6,938 nucleotides of DNA from Candidatus Palibaumannia cicadellinicola (lineage in GTDB: Bacteria; Pseudomonadota; Gammaproteobacteria; Enterobacterales; Enterobacteriaceae): the NCBI RefSeq assembly GCF_002855795.1, contig NZ_NJPO01000133.1:1-6938 (forward strand), read 5' to 3'. Below are positions 1-6,938 of the stretch, piece after piece. The position numbers and the translations under genes were made by a program. The first letter of the stretch is position 1, and every line of letters begins with the position of its first letter. A model generated the notes under the pieces. The model searched no databases. It saw nothing but the letters and a program-made list of their open reading frames with translations, and was not told the DNA's origin.

Positions 1-174
1 TTGACGATTTTGTTGATTTCTTAAATCGATTGTCAAATTGCTATAATTGGTATTATTAGTGATAAGTAAATGTTTAAGGTAAGTAAGACTATTAGCCTGT
101 TTACAGTACTGCAACCTTGCCGTAAAATAATATTTCAACATGACATTCCGTATCTTTTGTTAAGGTCTTTTTAG
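1..174 (+). promoter_or_regulatory. Non-coding leader upstream of the cyo operon
   Basis: I see no credible coding region, RNA gene or terminator here. The stretch is strongly AT-rich and ends in the cyoA ribosome binding site (TAAGG at 161-165, 9 nt before the ATG). In E. coli the gene upstream of cyoA is ampG; nothing of it is visible, but the window may simply start too late. E. coli cyo is repressed by ArcA and Fnr when oxygen is low. TGTTTA occurs at 71-76 and 99-104, but the spacing does not fit the usual direct-repeat ArcA site, so I make no operator call. Confidence 0.6.
39..47 (+). promoter_or_regulatory. Candidate extended -10 promoter for cyoABCDE
   Basis: TGCTATAAT matches the sigma-70 extended -10 consensus (TG, one base, TATAAT) exactly. 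The region that would hold the -35 box (about 18-24, TTCTTAA) is a poor match, which extended -10 promoters tolerate. The expected transcript start near 54-55 would give an untranslated leader of about 120 nt before cyoA. An alternative pairing is TTGTCA at 30-35 with TATTAG at 54-59 (18-bp spacer). In DNA this AT-rich a -10-like hexamer can arise by chance, so the call rests on the extended motif and the location upstream of the operon. Confidence 0.4.
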
Positions 175-1065
175 ATGAGACTCAAAAAAAACCATAATAG
201 TATTACTATACTGTTTATAATAATAGCAATAGGGTTACTCAGTGGTTGTAGTAATGTTGTGTTAATGAATCCTAAAGGACAGATTGGACTAGAGCAACGC
301 ACACTTATTTTAACCGCGCTAGGGCTAATGTTGATTGTAGTTATACCAGCTATAGCAATGGCTATCATCTTTGCTATTAAATATCGTGCATCAAACATTA
401 AAGCTACTTACAGTCCTCACTGGTATAACTCCGCTAAAATAGAACTAATAGTATGGTCGATACCTATCCTTATTATTCTATTCCTGGCGACTATAACCTG
501 GAAGTCGACTCACGTACTAGATCCGTATAAACCGATTGCGTCAGCTACAAAACCGATAATGATTCAGGTAGTAGCGCTGGATTGGAAATGGTTATTTATT
601 TATCCGGAATACGGCATAGCGACAGTCAATGAAATAGCTTTTCCTACTAACGTACCGATTCATTTTGATATTACTTCTAACTCAGTAATGAACTCTTTTT
701 TCATACCACAGTTAGGCGGGCAAATTTATGCTATGGCGGGTATGAACTCTACTCTAAACCTTATGGCTAATGAGCAGGGAATCTATAAAGGTATCTCATC
801 TAACTTTAGTGGACGAGGTTTCTCTGGTATGAAATTTACCGCCATTGCAACCCCAGATGATCAGTCTTTTCATCAATGGATGCAAAAAGTTAAAATGTCG
901 CAGCATCAACTTAGTACTATGTATGATTATGAGCACTTAGCAGCACCTAGCGAAAACCATCCAGTGGAATATTTTTCAAGCGTAACATTCGATCTATTTC
1001 ATAAAGTGATAGGCAAGTTTATGGGTCAAGATGGTAGCATGGCTTATCTTCATAAATCAGGATAA
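175..1065 (+). CDS. cyoA: Cytochrome bo3 ubiquinol oxidase subunit II (lipoprotein)
   Basis: This is subunit II of the heme-copper quinol oxidase, anchored in the inner membrane with a periplasmic cupredoxin-fold domain packed on CyoB. The 296-residue product begins with a lipoprotein signal: a basic start, a hydrophobic stretch, and lipobox LSGC with Cys25 as the predicted lipidated residue. Two membrane helices follow (about 43-67 and 90-108). The periplasmic domain from about 125 carries [10 protein letters not shown] (136-145) and the region 167-189 around [10 protein letters not shown]. That region has no cysteines, so the CuA ligands of cytochrome c oxidases are absent, as expected for a quinol oxidase. 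The start is supported by TAAGG 9 nt upstream and by matching the E. coli N-terminus. E. coli CyoA is about 315 residues as I recall; this one lacks the final His/Met-rich tail. It is first in the operon, 50 nt before cyoB. Confidence 0.97.
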   Translation: MRLKKNHNSITILFIIIAIGLLSGCSNVVLMNPKGQIGLEQRTLILTALGLMLIVVIPAIAMAIIFAIKYRASNIKATYSPHWYNSAKIELIVWSIPILIILFLATITWKSTHVLDPYKPIASATKPIMIQVVALDWKWLFIYPEYGIATVNEIAFPTNVPIHFDITSNSVMNSFFIPQLGGQIYAMAGMNSTLNLMANEQGIYKGISSNFSGRGFSGMKFTAIATPDDQSFHQWMQKVKMSQHQLSTMYDYEHLAAPSENHPVEYFSSVTFDLFHKVIGKFMGQDGSMAYLHKSG

Positions 1066-1115
1066 AGATCCTCGTATGTTAAAAACATCTCACATAGGTC
1101 TTCAGGAATAAAAAT

Positions 1116-3119
1116 ATGTTCGGAAAGTTAACGCTAAATTCTATTCCTTACCACGAACCTATCATTATGGTAACGGTAGTTTCTATTCTGATAATTAGCA
1201 TAGCACTAGTCTCTGCTATTACTTATTTGGGGAAATGGCAATATCTTTGGTATCATTGGTTCACATCAGTAGATCATAAAAAAATAGGTATAATGTACAT
1301 TATAGTAGCATTTGTTATGCTACTACGTGGCTTTGTTGATGCCATCATGATGCGCTCGCAACAAGTATTAGCATCTGCAGGTGATGTTGGATTCTTACCT
1401 CCACACCATTACGACCAGGTGTTGACTGCCCATGGTGTGATCATGATAATATTTATGGCTACACCTTTTGTGGTAGGTCTGATGAACTTAATCGTACCGC
1501 TGCAAATAGGAGCGCGTGATGTGGCATTCCCATTTTTAAATTCTCTTAGCTTTTGGCTATTTATCGTAGGTGTTATCCTTATTAATCTTTCCCTAGGTGT
1601 AGGTGAATTTGCCCAAACAGGTTGGGTTGCTTATCCACCTTTAGCATCTCAAGAGTACAGTCCTGGTGTAGGAGTTGATTATTGGATCTGGAGTATCCAG
1701 ATCGCTGGTATCGGTACTACCTTGACCGGAATCAATTTTTTCACTACCATCTTACGTATGCGTGCCCCCGGCATGACAATGATGAAAATGCCAGTATTTA
1801 GTTGGGCTGCACTATGCACTAACGTACTTATAATTGCAGCGTTTCCTATTCTAACTGTAACTATAGCATTGCTAACCCTAGACCGCTATATCGGCACTCA
1901 TTTTTTTACTAATGATATGGGTGGAAATGCAATGATGTATATTAATTTATTCTGGGCTTGGGGTCATCCAGAAGTTTATATTCTTGTGCTACCGGTGTTC
2001 GGTATTTTTTCAGAAGTAGTGTCAACTTTTTCGAAAAAACCTATATTTGGTTATACCTCACTAGTATGGGCGACCATAGTTATCACTCTACTATCGTTCT
2101 GTGTTTGGTTGCATCATTTTTTTACTATGGGTTCAGGTGCCAACGTAAATGCTTTTTTTGGTATTATGACGATGATTATTGCTATACCAACTGGAGTAAA
2201 AATTTTTAACTGGCTTTTTACTATGTACCAAGGTCGTATTGAATTTCATTCATCGATGCTATGGACTATTGGTTTTATTATAACTTTCTCTATTGGTGGT
2301 ATGGCTGGAGTGCTGTTAGCAGTGCCAGGGGCTAATTTTGTTCTGCATAATAGTCTATTTCTAATTGCGCATTTCCATAATGTCATCATTGGTGGTGTAG
2401 TGTTCGGCTGCTTCGCAGGTATGAATTATTGGTTCCCTAAATTTTTTGGTTTCACTTTGAATGAAATGTGGGGCAAACGAGCGTTTTGGTTCTGGATCAT
2501 AGGTTTTTACCTAGCCTTCATGCCTCTTTATGCATTGGGCTTGATGGGTATGACTCGTCGTTTAAACCAAGATATTGACCCAACATTTCATACTATGTTG
2601 ATCAGCGCAGCTGGAGGCACAATGCTCATTGCATTAGGTATATGTTGCCAGGTAATTCAAATTATAATTAGCGTGCGCGATCGTGATAAGAATCGCGATC
2701 TAACCGGTAATCCGTGGGGAGGCAAAACTCTAGAATGGACAACATTTTCTCCTCCACCTTTCTATAATTTTGCTATATTGCCACAAATAAATAATCATAG
2801 TAATGATTTATGGCAGAGCGAAGATCACGAAACAGACCAGAAACAAAAACAATATCAACCTATTCATATGCCGAAAAATACTAGTGCAGGTATTATTATC
2901 TCAGCTTTCTGTCTAATAATAGGATTTGCTCTAATTTGGTATATTTGGTGGTTAGCTCTAGTAAGTTTAATAGGCATGGTTATAACCTGGATCATTCATA
3001 GCTTCAACGAAGATGTTTATTATTATGTTGCGTTGGAAGAAATTAAGCATATCGAAAATCAGTATGGAACAAAAATTAGTGAAGCTGGCTTAAATAATGT
3101 CAAATACGAGAATCTATAA
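1116..3119 (+). CDS. cyoB: Cytochrome bo3 ubiquinol oxidase subunit I
   Basis: This is the catalytic, proton-pumping subunit: it oxidises ubiquinol and reduces oxygen to water at a heme o3-CuB centre, through low-spin heme b. The 667-residue polytopic protein aligns almost without gaps to E. coli CyoB (663 residues, about 15 helices), and numbering coincides in the core. Visible key residues are heme b ligands His106 and His421, heme o3 ligand His419, and CuB ligands His284, His333 and His334. The Tyr288 of the His-Tyr cross-link, D-channel Asp135 and Glu286, and K-channel Lys362 are present. So are the quinol-site residues Arg71, Asp75, His98 and Gln101, and the Arg481-Arg482 pair. AGGA (1104-1107) sits 8 nt before the ATG, and the N-terminus MFGKL matches E. 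coli. The C-terminus is about four residues longer than in E. coli and overlaps cyoC by 23 nt. Nothing suggests loss of function. Confidence 0.99.
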   Translation: MFGKLTLNSIPYHEPIIMVTVVSILIISIALVSAITYLGKWQYLWYHWFTSVDHKKIGIMYIIVAFVMLLRGFVDAIMMRSQQVLASAGDVGFLPPHHYDQVLTAHGVIMIIFMATPFVVGLMNLIVPLQIGARDVAFPFLNSLSFWLFIVGVILINLSLGVGEFAQTGWVAYPPLASQEYSPGVGVDYWIWSIQIAGIGTTLTGINFFTTILRMRAPGMTMMKMPVFSWAALCTNVLIIAAFPILTVTIALLTLDRYIGTHFFTNDMGGNAMMYINLFWAWGHPEVYILVLPVFGIFSEVVSTFSKKPIFGYTSLVWATIVITLLSFCVWLHHFFTMGSGANVNAFFGIMTMIIAIPTGVKIFNWLFTMYQGRIEFHSSMLWTIGFIITFSIGGMAGVLLAVPGANFVLHNSLFLIAHFHNVIIGGVVFGCFAGMNYWFPKFFGFTLNEMWGKRAFWFWIIGFYLAFMPLYALGLMGMTRRLNQDIDPTFHTMLISAAGGTMLIALGICCQVIQIIISVRDRDKNRDLTGNPWGGKTLEWTTFSPPPFYNFAILPQINNHSNDLWQSEDHETDQKQKQYQPIHMPKNTSAGIIISAFCLIIGFALIWYIWWLALVSLIGMVITWIIHSFNEDVYYYVALEEIKHIENQYGTKISEAGLNNVKYENL

Positions 3120-3714
3120 TCATGAAACTGCCCATACTCAATCTGGGCACCAAGATGCAGGAGCTCAAAAAATTTTCGGCTTCTGGATATATTTAATGAG
3201 TGACTGTATTCTGTTCGCAACTTTGTTTGCAACTTATGCCGTATTAAGGAAAAGTGTAGCAGGAGGCCCATCTGGCAAAGATATTTTTGAATTACCGGTA
3301 ATGCTAGTTGAAACCTTCTGCCTATTATTTAGTAGTCTAACTTACGGTATGGGCATCTTAGCTATGCACCGTGCTAAAATAAGCCAGGTTAATACCTGGC
3401 TATTCTTAACATTTATTTTGGGTCTATGCTTTATTAGCATAGAACTAATGGAGTTTCATAACTTAGTTGCGAAAGGATTTGGTCCTAATCGTAGCGGGTT
3501 TTTGTCAGGCTTTTTTGGTCTTGTTGCGACACATGGTGTTCATGTAATTTCAGGTTTAATCTGGATTGTCGTTATGATGGTGCAAATATCTAGTCGCGGT
3601 CTTACTTCACTAAACCAGACTCGTTTGCAATGCCTAAGCCTTTTCTGGCATTTTTTGGATGTAATATGGATTTGTGTATTTACAGTAGTGTACTTAATGG
3701 GAACACTTTCATGA
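3097..3714 (+). CDS. cyoC: Cytochrome bo3 ubiquinol oxidase subunit III
   Basis: This is subunit III of the bo3 oxidase, a non-catalytic membrane subunit thought to stabilise subunit I. The product has 205 residues (E. coli 204) and five predicted helices at about 28-50, 68-90, 98-118, 138-162 and 180-203. Family signatures are [12 protein letters not shown] (25-36), the acidic Glu72 in the LVET segment of helix 2, THGVHV (145-150) and [13 protein letters not shown] (183-195). The start at 3097 lies inside the end of cyoB. It is preferred because the distance from Met1 to the conserved FGFW is 30 residues, the same as in E. coli. No good Shine-Dalgarno sequence is visible (GAAG at 3081-3084 is 12 nt away), so initiation is probably coupled to cyoB translation. 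The stop overlaps the cyoD start in ATGA. Confidence 0.97.
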   Translation: MSNTRIYNHETAHTQSGHQDAGAQKIFGFWIYLMSDCILFATLFATYAVLRKSVAGGPSGKDIFELPVMLVETFCLLFSSLTYGMGILAMHRAKISQVNTWLFLTFILGLCFISIELMEFHNLVAKGFGPNRSGFLSGFFGLVATHGVHVISGLIWIVVMMVQISSRGLTSLNQTRLQCLSLFWHFLDVIWICVFTVVYLMGTLS

Positions 3715-4043
3715 GTTATCGAAACACAAAACATACCAGTTCCAACTGCCATGGCAGCTATAAAACTTATGTAATAGTTTTTTTTCTGTCTATTATCCTG
3801 ACGATAATTCCATTTGCCATGGTTATGAATAGTTACCTTACCAAAAAGACACTGATGGCAGTATTAGTTATCTGTGCCGTAGTTCAGATTGGGTTACATC
3901 TTATTTTCTTCCTCCACCTAAACACTTCATCTGAGCAACAGTGGAATCTAATAGCATTATTTTTTACTGTGTTGATTATAACAATCCTTGTTGTGGGCTC
4001 TTTATGGATTATGTGGCATTTAAATTTAAATTTAATGAGTTAA
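3711..4043 (+). CDS. cyoD: Cytochrome bo3 ubiquinol oxidase subunit IV
   Basis: This is the smallest subunit of the bo3 oxidase, which in E. coli assists assembly of the CuB site in subunit I. The product is 110 residues (E. coli 109) with three helices at about 18-39, 47-69 and 79-103. Conserved stretches include GSYKTY (15-20), [10 protein letters not shown] (26-35), FFLHLNT (66-72) and [18 protein letters not shown] (85-102). The reading frame stays open upstream to an ATG at 3630, but those 27 codons lie within cyoC and have no counterpart in the family. The ATG at 3711 gives the E. coli-like N-terminus and overlaps the cyoC stop by four bases (ATGA), the classic arrangement for coupled translation. 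The last codons form an AT-only Leu-Asn repeat. Confidence 0.96.
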   Translation: MSYRNTKHTSSNCHGSYKTYVIVFFLSIILTIIPFAMVMNSYLTKKTLMAVLVICAVVQIGLHLIFFLHLNTSSEQQWNLIALFFTVLIITILVVGSLWIMWHLNLNLMS

Positions 4044-4079
4044 TTATTTAACTATTTATTTTTATTTACATTAATTGTT

Positions 4080-4970
4080 ATGATAAAACAGTACCTGCAC
4101 GTAATCAAACCAGTAATTGTTTTAAGTAATGTAATTACTTTTATTGGTGGATTTTTACTGGCTTCAAACACTTCAAAAACAGAGATTAATTATCTTATTT
4201 TCTTTGCTACGCTGATCGGAGTTTCATTAGTAGTAGCTTCAGGCTGTGTATTTAATAACTTCATTGACCGTGACATAGATCGGAAAATGGAAAGAACTAA
4301 AAATAGAACACTAGCAAAAAGATTACTGCCTATAACCAATTGTCTTATCTACGCAACTATTTTAGGTATTACTGGTATTATATTATTATATATTTCGGCT
4401 AACTTATTAGCTATGTGGTTAGCCGTGATTGGTTTTATAGTATACGTTGGTTTTTATAGTATGTATATGAAACGGAGATATGTGTACAGTACTATGATAG
4501 GTAGTTTAGCTGGTGCGGTGCCACCGGTCATTGGGTATTGTGTAGTAAGTAACAAGTTTGATACCGGAGCACTTATTTTATTGCTGATTTTTAGTATTTG
4601 GCAAATGCCACACTCTTACGCTATTGCTATTTTTCGTTTGAAAGATTATGAAACAGCTTCAATTCCCGTTTTTCCTATTAAACGAGGGATTGCAGTGACC
4701 AAAAATCATATTACCCTATATATTATAGGGTTTATGTTTACCACAATAATGCTTTTTTATAGCGGTTATGCTACTAGCTATCAGTATTTAATTGTCATGA
4801 CATTAGTTAATATCTGGTGGCTTTTGATTGCTTTGCAGGGATATAAATACGCAAATAATGATCAAGTATGGGCAAGACAGCTGTTTATTTTATCCATTAT
4901 TGCTATTATCTCATTGAGCGTGATGATGTCAGTAGACGGAATTATGCTGGTTTCTCACTTCCATCTCTAA
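4080..4970 (+). CDS. cyoE: Protoheme IX farnesyltransferase (heme O synthase)
   Basis: This inner-membrane UbiA-family prenyltransferase transfers a farnesyl group from farnesyl diphosphate to a vinyl group of heme b, giving heme O for the oxygen-reducing site of CyoB. The product is 296 residues, the same length as E. coli CyoE. The first aspartate-rich motif is [18 protein letters not shown] (59-76), with Asn60, Asp63, Asp67 and Arg72. The second family region is [15 protein letters not shown] (185-199), with Lys188 and Asp189. Other conserved segments are [21 protein letters not shown] (split around 129-149), [13 protein letters not shown] (174-186) and KNHITLYII (208-216). It starts 36 nt after cyoD, the only junction inside cyoABCDE that is neither overlapping nor preceded by a recognisable Shine-Dalgarno sequence. 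The start is fixed by the N-terminal match (KQYL, then KP). Confidence 0.97.
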   Translation: MIKQYLHVIKPVIVLSNVITFIGGFLLASNTSKTEINYLIFFATLIGVSLVVASGCVFNNFIDRDIDRKMERTKNRTLAKRLLPITNCLIYATILGITGIILLYISANLLAMWLAVIGFIVYVGFYSMYMKRRYVYSTMIGSLAGAVPPVIGYCVVSNKFDTGALILLLIFSIWQMPHSYAIAIFRLKDYETASIPVFPIKRGIAVTKNHITLYIIGFMFTTIMLFYSGYATSYQYLIVMTLVNIWWLLIALQGYKYANNDQVWARQLFILSIIAIISLSVMMSVDGIMLVSHFHL

Positions 4971-4996
4971 TTAGAAAATCCTACTCGAGTTAGAGA
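4964..4996 (+). other. Inverted repeat across the cyoE stop codon
   Basis: TCTCTAA (4964-4970, including the cyoE stop) can pair with TTAGAGA (4990-4996), leaving a 19-nt loop. There is no U-run after it, so it is not a typical rho-independent terminator. It ends just before the purine-rich ribosome binding site at 4999-5004. A role in mRNA processing or in limiting read-through into yajR is possible, but a 7-bp AT-rich stem can occur by chance. Confidence 0.25.
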
Positions 4997-4998
4997 CG

Positions 4999-5004
4999 AA
5001 GAGG
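4999..5004 (+). promoter_or_regulatory. Ribosome binding site facing the displaced yajR start
   Basis: AAGAGG lies 5 nt before the ATG at 5010, good Shine-Dalgarno sequence and spacing. That ATG opens only a 10-codon ORF, whereas the full yajR frame starts at 5035 with no Shine-Dalgarno of its own. The site therefore probably loads ribosomes for yajR indirectly. Confidence 0.6.
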
Positions 5005-5009
5005 TATTT

Positions 5010-5042
5010 ATGAACTTTAATCAAATTACTAACAATGACTAA
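5010..5042 (+). other. 10-codon leader ORF, probable remnant of the original yajR start
   Basis: ATG at 5010 begins MNFNQITNND and stops at TAA 5040-5042, overlapping the yajR start (5035) by 8 nt. Its first residues resemble the E. coli YajR N-terminus as I recall it (MNDYKMT). If 10 bases are taken out at the near-tandem repeat 5028-5037/5038-5047, this ATG reads directly into yajR as MNFNQITNIELRAIWG, which has the same number of residues to the conserved Trp-Gly as E. coli. I infer an ancestral N-terminus cut off by a +10 duplication. It may now act as a leader peptide that feeds ribosomes to the ATG at 5035. It could also reflect a sequencing or assembly error. Confidence 0.5.
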
Positions 5043-5047
5043 CATAG
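5028..5047. repeat. 10-bp near-tandem duplication at the yajR start
   Basis: ACTAACAATG (5028-5037) is followed directly by ACTAACATAG (5038-5047). The first seven bases are identical and 8 of 10 match overall. Because 10 is not a multiple of three, the extra unit shifts the reading frame, and the first unit contains the ATG now used as the yajR start. Confidence 0.6.
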
Positions 5048-6411
5048 AACTACGTGCCATCTGGGGGTTAGGCGCAGTTTTAACATTACGCATACTAGGT
5101 ATTTTTATGGTTTTGCCAGTGTTAACTACTTATGGTATGAGGCTACAGGGTGCTAACGAATCGCTGATTGGTTTAGCAATAGGTATTTATGGCTTAGTAC
5201 AATCAATATTTCAGATACCATGTGGTTTAGTTTCTGATCGATTAGGCTGTAAGCCTCTTATAATCAGTGGGTTATTAATATTCACGCTAGGTAGTATCAT
5301 TGCTGCACTAACTAACTCTATTTGGGGCATAATTATAGGTCGCGCTTTACAAGGCACCGGCCCTATCACTGCTGCCGTTATGGCAATGCTATCAGATTTA
5401 ACTAGAGAAAAAAATCATACTAAAGCGATGGCTTTTATCGGTATAAGTTTTACTATAGCTTTTGCTACTGCAATCGTATTGGGACCAATTATTACTAATG
5501 CTATTGGCTTTAGCGGTCTGTTTTGGGGTATTGCTGCTTTAACGTTAATAAGTGTAACTATTATAATTAGTGTGGTACCAGTATCACATCGTCATACGCT
5601 TAACCGAGAGTCAAGTATTATACGCAGCAGCTTTAGTATCATTCTCACTCATGCGCAGTTACTAAAACTTAATTTAGGTATTTTCTGCCTACATGCCATA
5701 CTAATGTTAAATTTTATCGCTTTACCGCAGATTATGACTTATGCCAGCTTTTTACCAGCAGATCAGTGGAAAGTGTATTTAGTGGCACTACTAGTTTCAT
5801 TCGCTGCCGTAGTACCTTGTCTCATCTACGCCGAAATGAAGCGTAGCATAAAACCAGTATTTATTGGCGGAGTGACTACATTACTGTGCGCAGAAATAGT
5901 TTTATTAGATACTGGTAACCATCTCTGGGTCATCTTTACCGGAATTGAGTTATTTTTTTTCGCATTTAATGTTATGGAAGCTATTTTGCCTTCGCTTATA
6001 AGTAAGGAGGCGCCAGCAAGCCTAAAAGGTACTGCTATGGGTTTTTACTCTACTAGCCAATTTTTAGGTGTTGCCTTCGGTGGTATCGTGGGGGGTTGGT
6101 TGTTTCAGTTACTAGGAGCTTCGCTGGTTATTTTAGCGGGCGTGATCGTAGCACTGCTATGGTGGTTAGTTAGTATGACCATGCATGAACCACCTTATGT
6201 TACTAGTCTACGTATTACTTTGCCACGACAGAATACTGGGACGACAGAACAACTAATGCAACTTCTATTAGCTGAGCCAGAAGTAACAGAAGTAATAGTT
6301 ATACCCGAAGAAGAAAGTGCTTATATTAAAATTAATACCAAACAGATAAATAGCATAGTACTTAATAAAATTAATCAAATCGTTACTCGTAACGATATGA
6401 CAATCGAATAA
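5035..6411 (+). CDS. yajR: MFS transporter with C-terminal ferredoxin-like (YAM) domain
   Basis: This is an inner-membrane major facilitator superfamily transporter of the YajR group, whose physiological substrate is not established. The 458-residue product has twelve predicted helices in residues 1-383, then a soluble ferredoxin-like domain from about 388 (beginning at PPYVTSLRITLP), as in E. coli YajR (454 residues). Family landmarks are FMVLPVLTTYGM (24-35), motif A at GLVSDRLGCKPL (64-75), GRALQG (102-107), SDLTRE (120-125), TKAMAFIG (129-136) and the late segment AFNVMEAILPSLISKE (310-325). In motif A the usual Arg after the glycine is Cys72. The start at 5035 is the first in-frame ATG after a TGA at 5011-5013. 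It has no Shine-Dalgarno sequence and trims about five residues relative to E. coli. The gap to cyoE is 64 nt. Its place after cyoE is conserved synteny, not proof of a respiratory role. Confidence 0.93.
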   Translation: MTNIELRAIWGLGAVLTLRILGIFMVLPVLTTYGMRLQGANESLIGLAIGIYGLVQSIFQIPCGLVSDRLGCKPLIISGLLIFTLGSIIAALTNSIWGIIIGRALQGTGPITAAVMAMLSDLTREKNHTKAMAFIGISFTIAFATAIVLGPIITNAIGFSGLFWGIAALTLISVTIIISVVPVSHRHTLNRESSIIRSSFSIILTHAQLLKLNLGIFCLHAILMLNFIALPQIMTYASFLPADQWKVYLVALLVSFAAVVPCLIYAEMKRSIKPVFIGGVTTLLCAEIVLLDTGNHLWVIFTGIELFFFAFNVMEAILPSLISKEAPASLKGTAMGFYSTSQFLGVAFGGIVGGWLFQLLGASLVILAGVIVALLWWLVSMTMHEPPYVTSLRITLPRQNTGTTEQLMQLLLAEPEVTEVIVIPEEESAYIKINTKQINSIVLNKINQIVTRNDMTIE

Positions 6412-6439
6412 AATTATCTACGGTCAAGGTAAAAATCAA

Positions 6440-6938
6440 GTGAAAGTGACTGTGCTTGGTTGTGGCGCGCTAGGACAGCTATGGCTCGCAGCATTTTACT
6501 GCCAAAAGCATAGAGTTCAAGGATGGTTACGAGTACCAAAACCTTTTTGTACTGTTAATATAATTAATCAGTCTGGAGCAGAAAAGAGTTTGCAATTACC
6601 AGCAAATAATGCACAACTCTTAGCAGACAGCGAACTATTACTAGTAACACTAAAAGCTTGGCAAGTATCCAAGGAAGTACGAAAGTTACTCCCACAATTA
6701 CGATCAGATTGTGTTATCCTACTGATACATAATGGCTTAGGTACTAAAGAAGAATTACCAGAGTTAGTTCAACCGCTATTACTGGGAACGACTACTCATG
6801 CTGCTTACTCTCAAAACGGAAACATTTATCATATCTCTGCAGGTATTACTAGTATAGGTCCTGGTAATGTACATGGCGAATTAGCCTACCAACTTTCTGA
6901 AGTACTACACAATGCCCAACCGAAAGTAACTTGGCATG
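6440..6938 (+). CDS. panE: 2-dehydropantoate 2-reductase (ketopantoate reductase), 3' end outside window
   Basis: This cytoplasmic enzyme reduces 2-dehydropantoate to pantoate with NADPH, a step of pantothenate and coenzyme A synthesis. I translated 166 codons from GTG at 6440; the frame is open to the window edge, so a bit more than half of the roughly 300-residue protein is visible. The N-terminus MKVTVLGCGALGQLW carries the Rossmann nucleotide-binding motif GCGALG (7-12). GWLRVP (28-33) holds the Arg likely to favour NADPH, LVTLKAWQV (68-76) includes the substrate-site Lys72, and IHNGLGT (96-102) includes Asn98. GTTTHAA (116-122) is also conserved. The GTG start matches the E. coli N-terminus exactly, with AAGG at 6426-6429, 10 nt upstream. 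The catalytic Lys and Glu of the C-terminal domain lie beyond the window. It begins 28 nt after yajR; in E. coli yajQ lies between these genes. Confidence 0.95.
   Translation, partial: MKVTVLGCGALGQLWLAAFYCQKHRVQGWLRVPKPFCTVNIINQSGAEKSLQLPANNAQLLADSELLLVTLKAWQVSKEVRKLLPQLRSDCVILLIHNGLGTKEELPELVQPLLLGTTTHAAYSQNGNIYHISAGITSIGPGNVHGELAYQLSEVLHNAQPKVTWH

Noticed and set aside
98..111. Overlapping short palindromes (CTGTTTACAG and CAGTACTG) upstream of cyoA as possible repressor sites.
   Set aside because: They do not match a LexA box (wrong spacing), nor an ArcA or Fnr site I can recognise; 8-10 bp symmetry is easily found by chance.
171..398. A 75-residue ORF on the minus strand opposite the cyoA start.
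   Set aside because: It is antisense to a well-conserved gene and shows no recognisable domain; a chance open frame.
1076..1088. Small hairpin ATGTT-AAA-AACAT in the cyoA-cyoB gap.
   Set aside because: A five-base AT-rich stem with no U-run; too weak to call a terminator or processing site.
1958..2209. An 83-residue + strand ORF in another frame inside cyoB.
   Set aside because: It overlaps the catalytic core of cyoB including its copper-ligand region, and its sequence resembles no family I know.
3059..3271. Minus-strand ORF opposite the cyoB/cyoC junction.
   Set aside because: Both sense genes are conserved over this stretch; the antisense frame shows no family features.
3630..3710. An in-frame extension of cyoD starting at an upstream ATG.
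   Set aside because: It lies inside cyoC, has no family counterpart, and the ATG at 3711 matches the E. coli N-terminus and the usual ATGA overlap.
3540..3752. Minus-strand ORF opposite the cyoC/cyoD junction.
   Set aside because: It is antisense to two conserved genes and has no recognisable motif or ribosome binding site evidence.
4020..4035. A 16-bp perfect palindrome (TTAAATTTAAATTTAA) at the end of cyoD, a possible operator or terminator stem.
   Set aside because: It is made only of A and T and encodes the Leu-Asn-Leu-Asn C-terminus of CyoD, which has an N-L-N-type counterpart in E. coli. Low-complexity coding sequence explains it.

Overview
The window reads as a stretch of chromosome from a member of the Enterobacterales or a close relative, probably one with a reduced genome such as an insect endosymbiont. 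The base composition is AT-rich (about 30-40% G+C in lines sampled by eye). The proteins are rich in Ile, Asn and Lys but align nearly end to end with E. coli homologues as I remember them. Several ribosome binding sites are weak or missing. Gene order follows E. coli cyoABCDE-yajR-(yajQ)-panE, with yajQ absent. The endosymbiont reading is inference; an AT-rich free-living enteric is not excluded.

Layout: positions 1-174 are non-coding leader and promoter sequence with an extended -10 candidate. Then five genes on the + strand encode the cytochrome bo3 ubiquinol oxidase system: cyoA (175-1065), cyoB (1116-3119), cyoC (3097-3714), cyoD (3711-4043) and cyoE (4080-4970). yajR (5035-6411), an MFS transporter with a C-terminal ferredoxin-like domain, follows. 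panE (6440 to the window edge), ketopantoate reductase, starts with GTG and runs off the end. Everything lies on one strand, with no gap above 175 bases and no convincing rho-independent terminator, so the genes could be one transcription unit.

Together CyoA-D form a proton-pumping terminal oxidase that takes electrons from ubiquinol to oxygen, and CyoE makes the heme O that CyoB needs. All heme and copper ligands, proton-channel residues and quinol-site residues I looked for in CyoB are present, so the oxidase looks functional. PanE serves pantothenate (coenzyme A) synthesis; its visible cofactor and substrate residues are intact.

I found no new biological system, mobile element, CRISPR array or RNA gene. 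The most interesting signal is at the 5' end of yajR. A 10-bp near-tandem duplication appears to have put the original, well-spaced start codon out of frame and supplied a new in-frame ATG. This leaves a 10-codon leader ORF whose stop overlaps the new start. Smaller observations are an Arg-to-Cys change in MFS motif A of YajR, a lost cyoB stop that lengthens the cyoB/cyoC overlap, a missing C-terminal tail in CyoA, and the missing yajQ.
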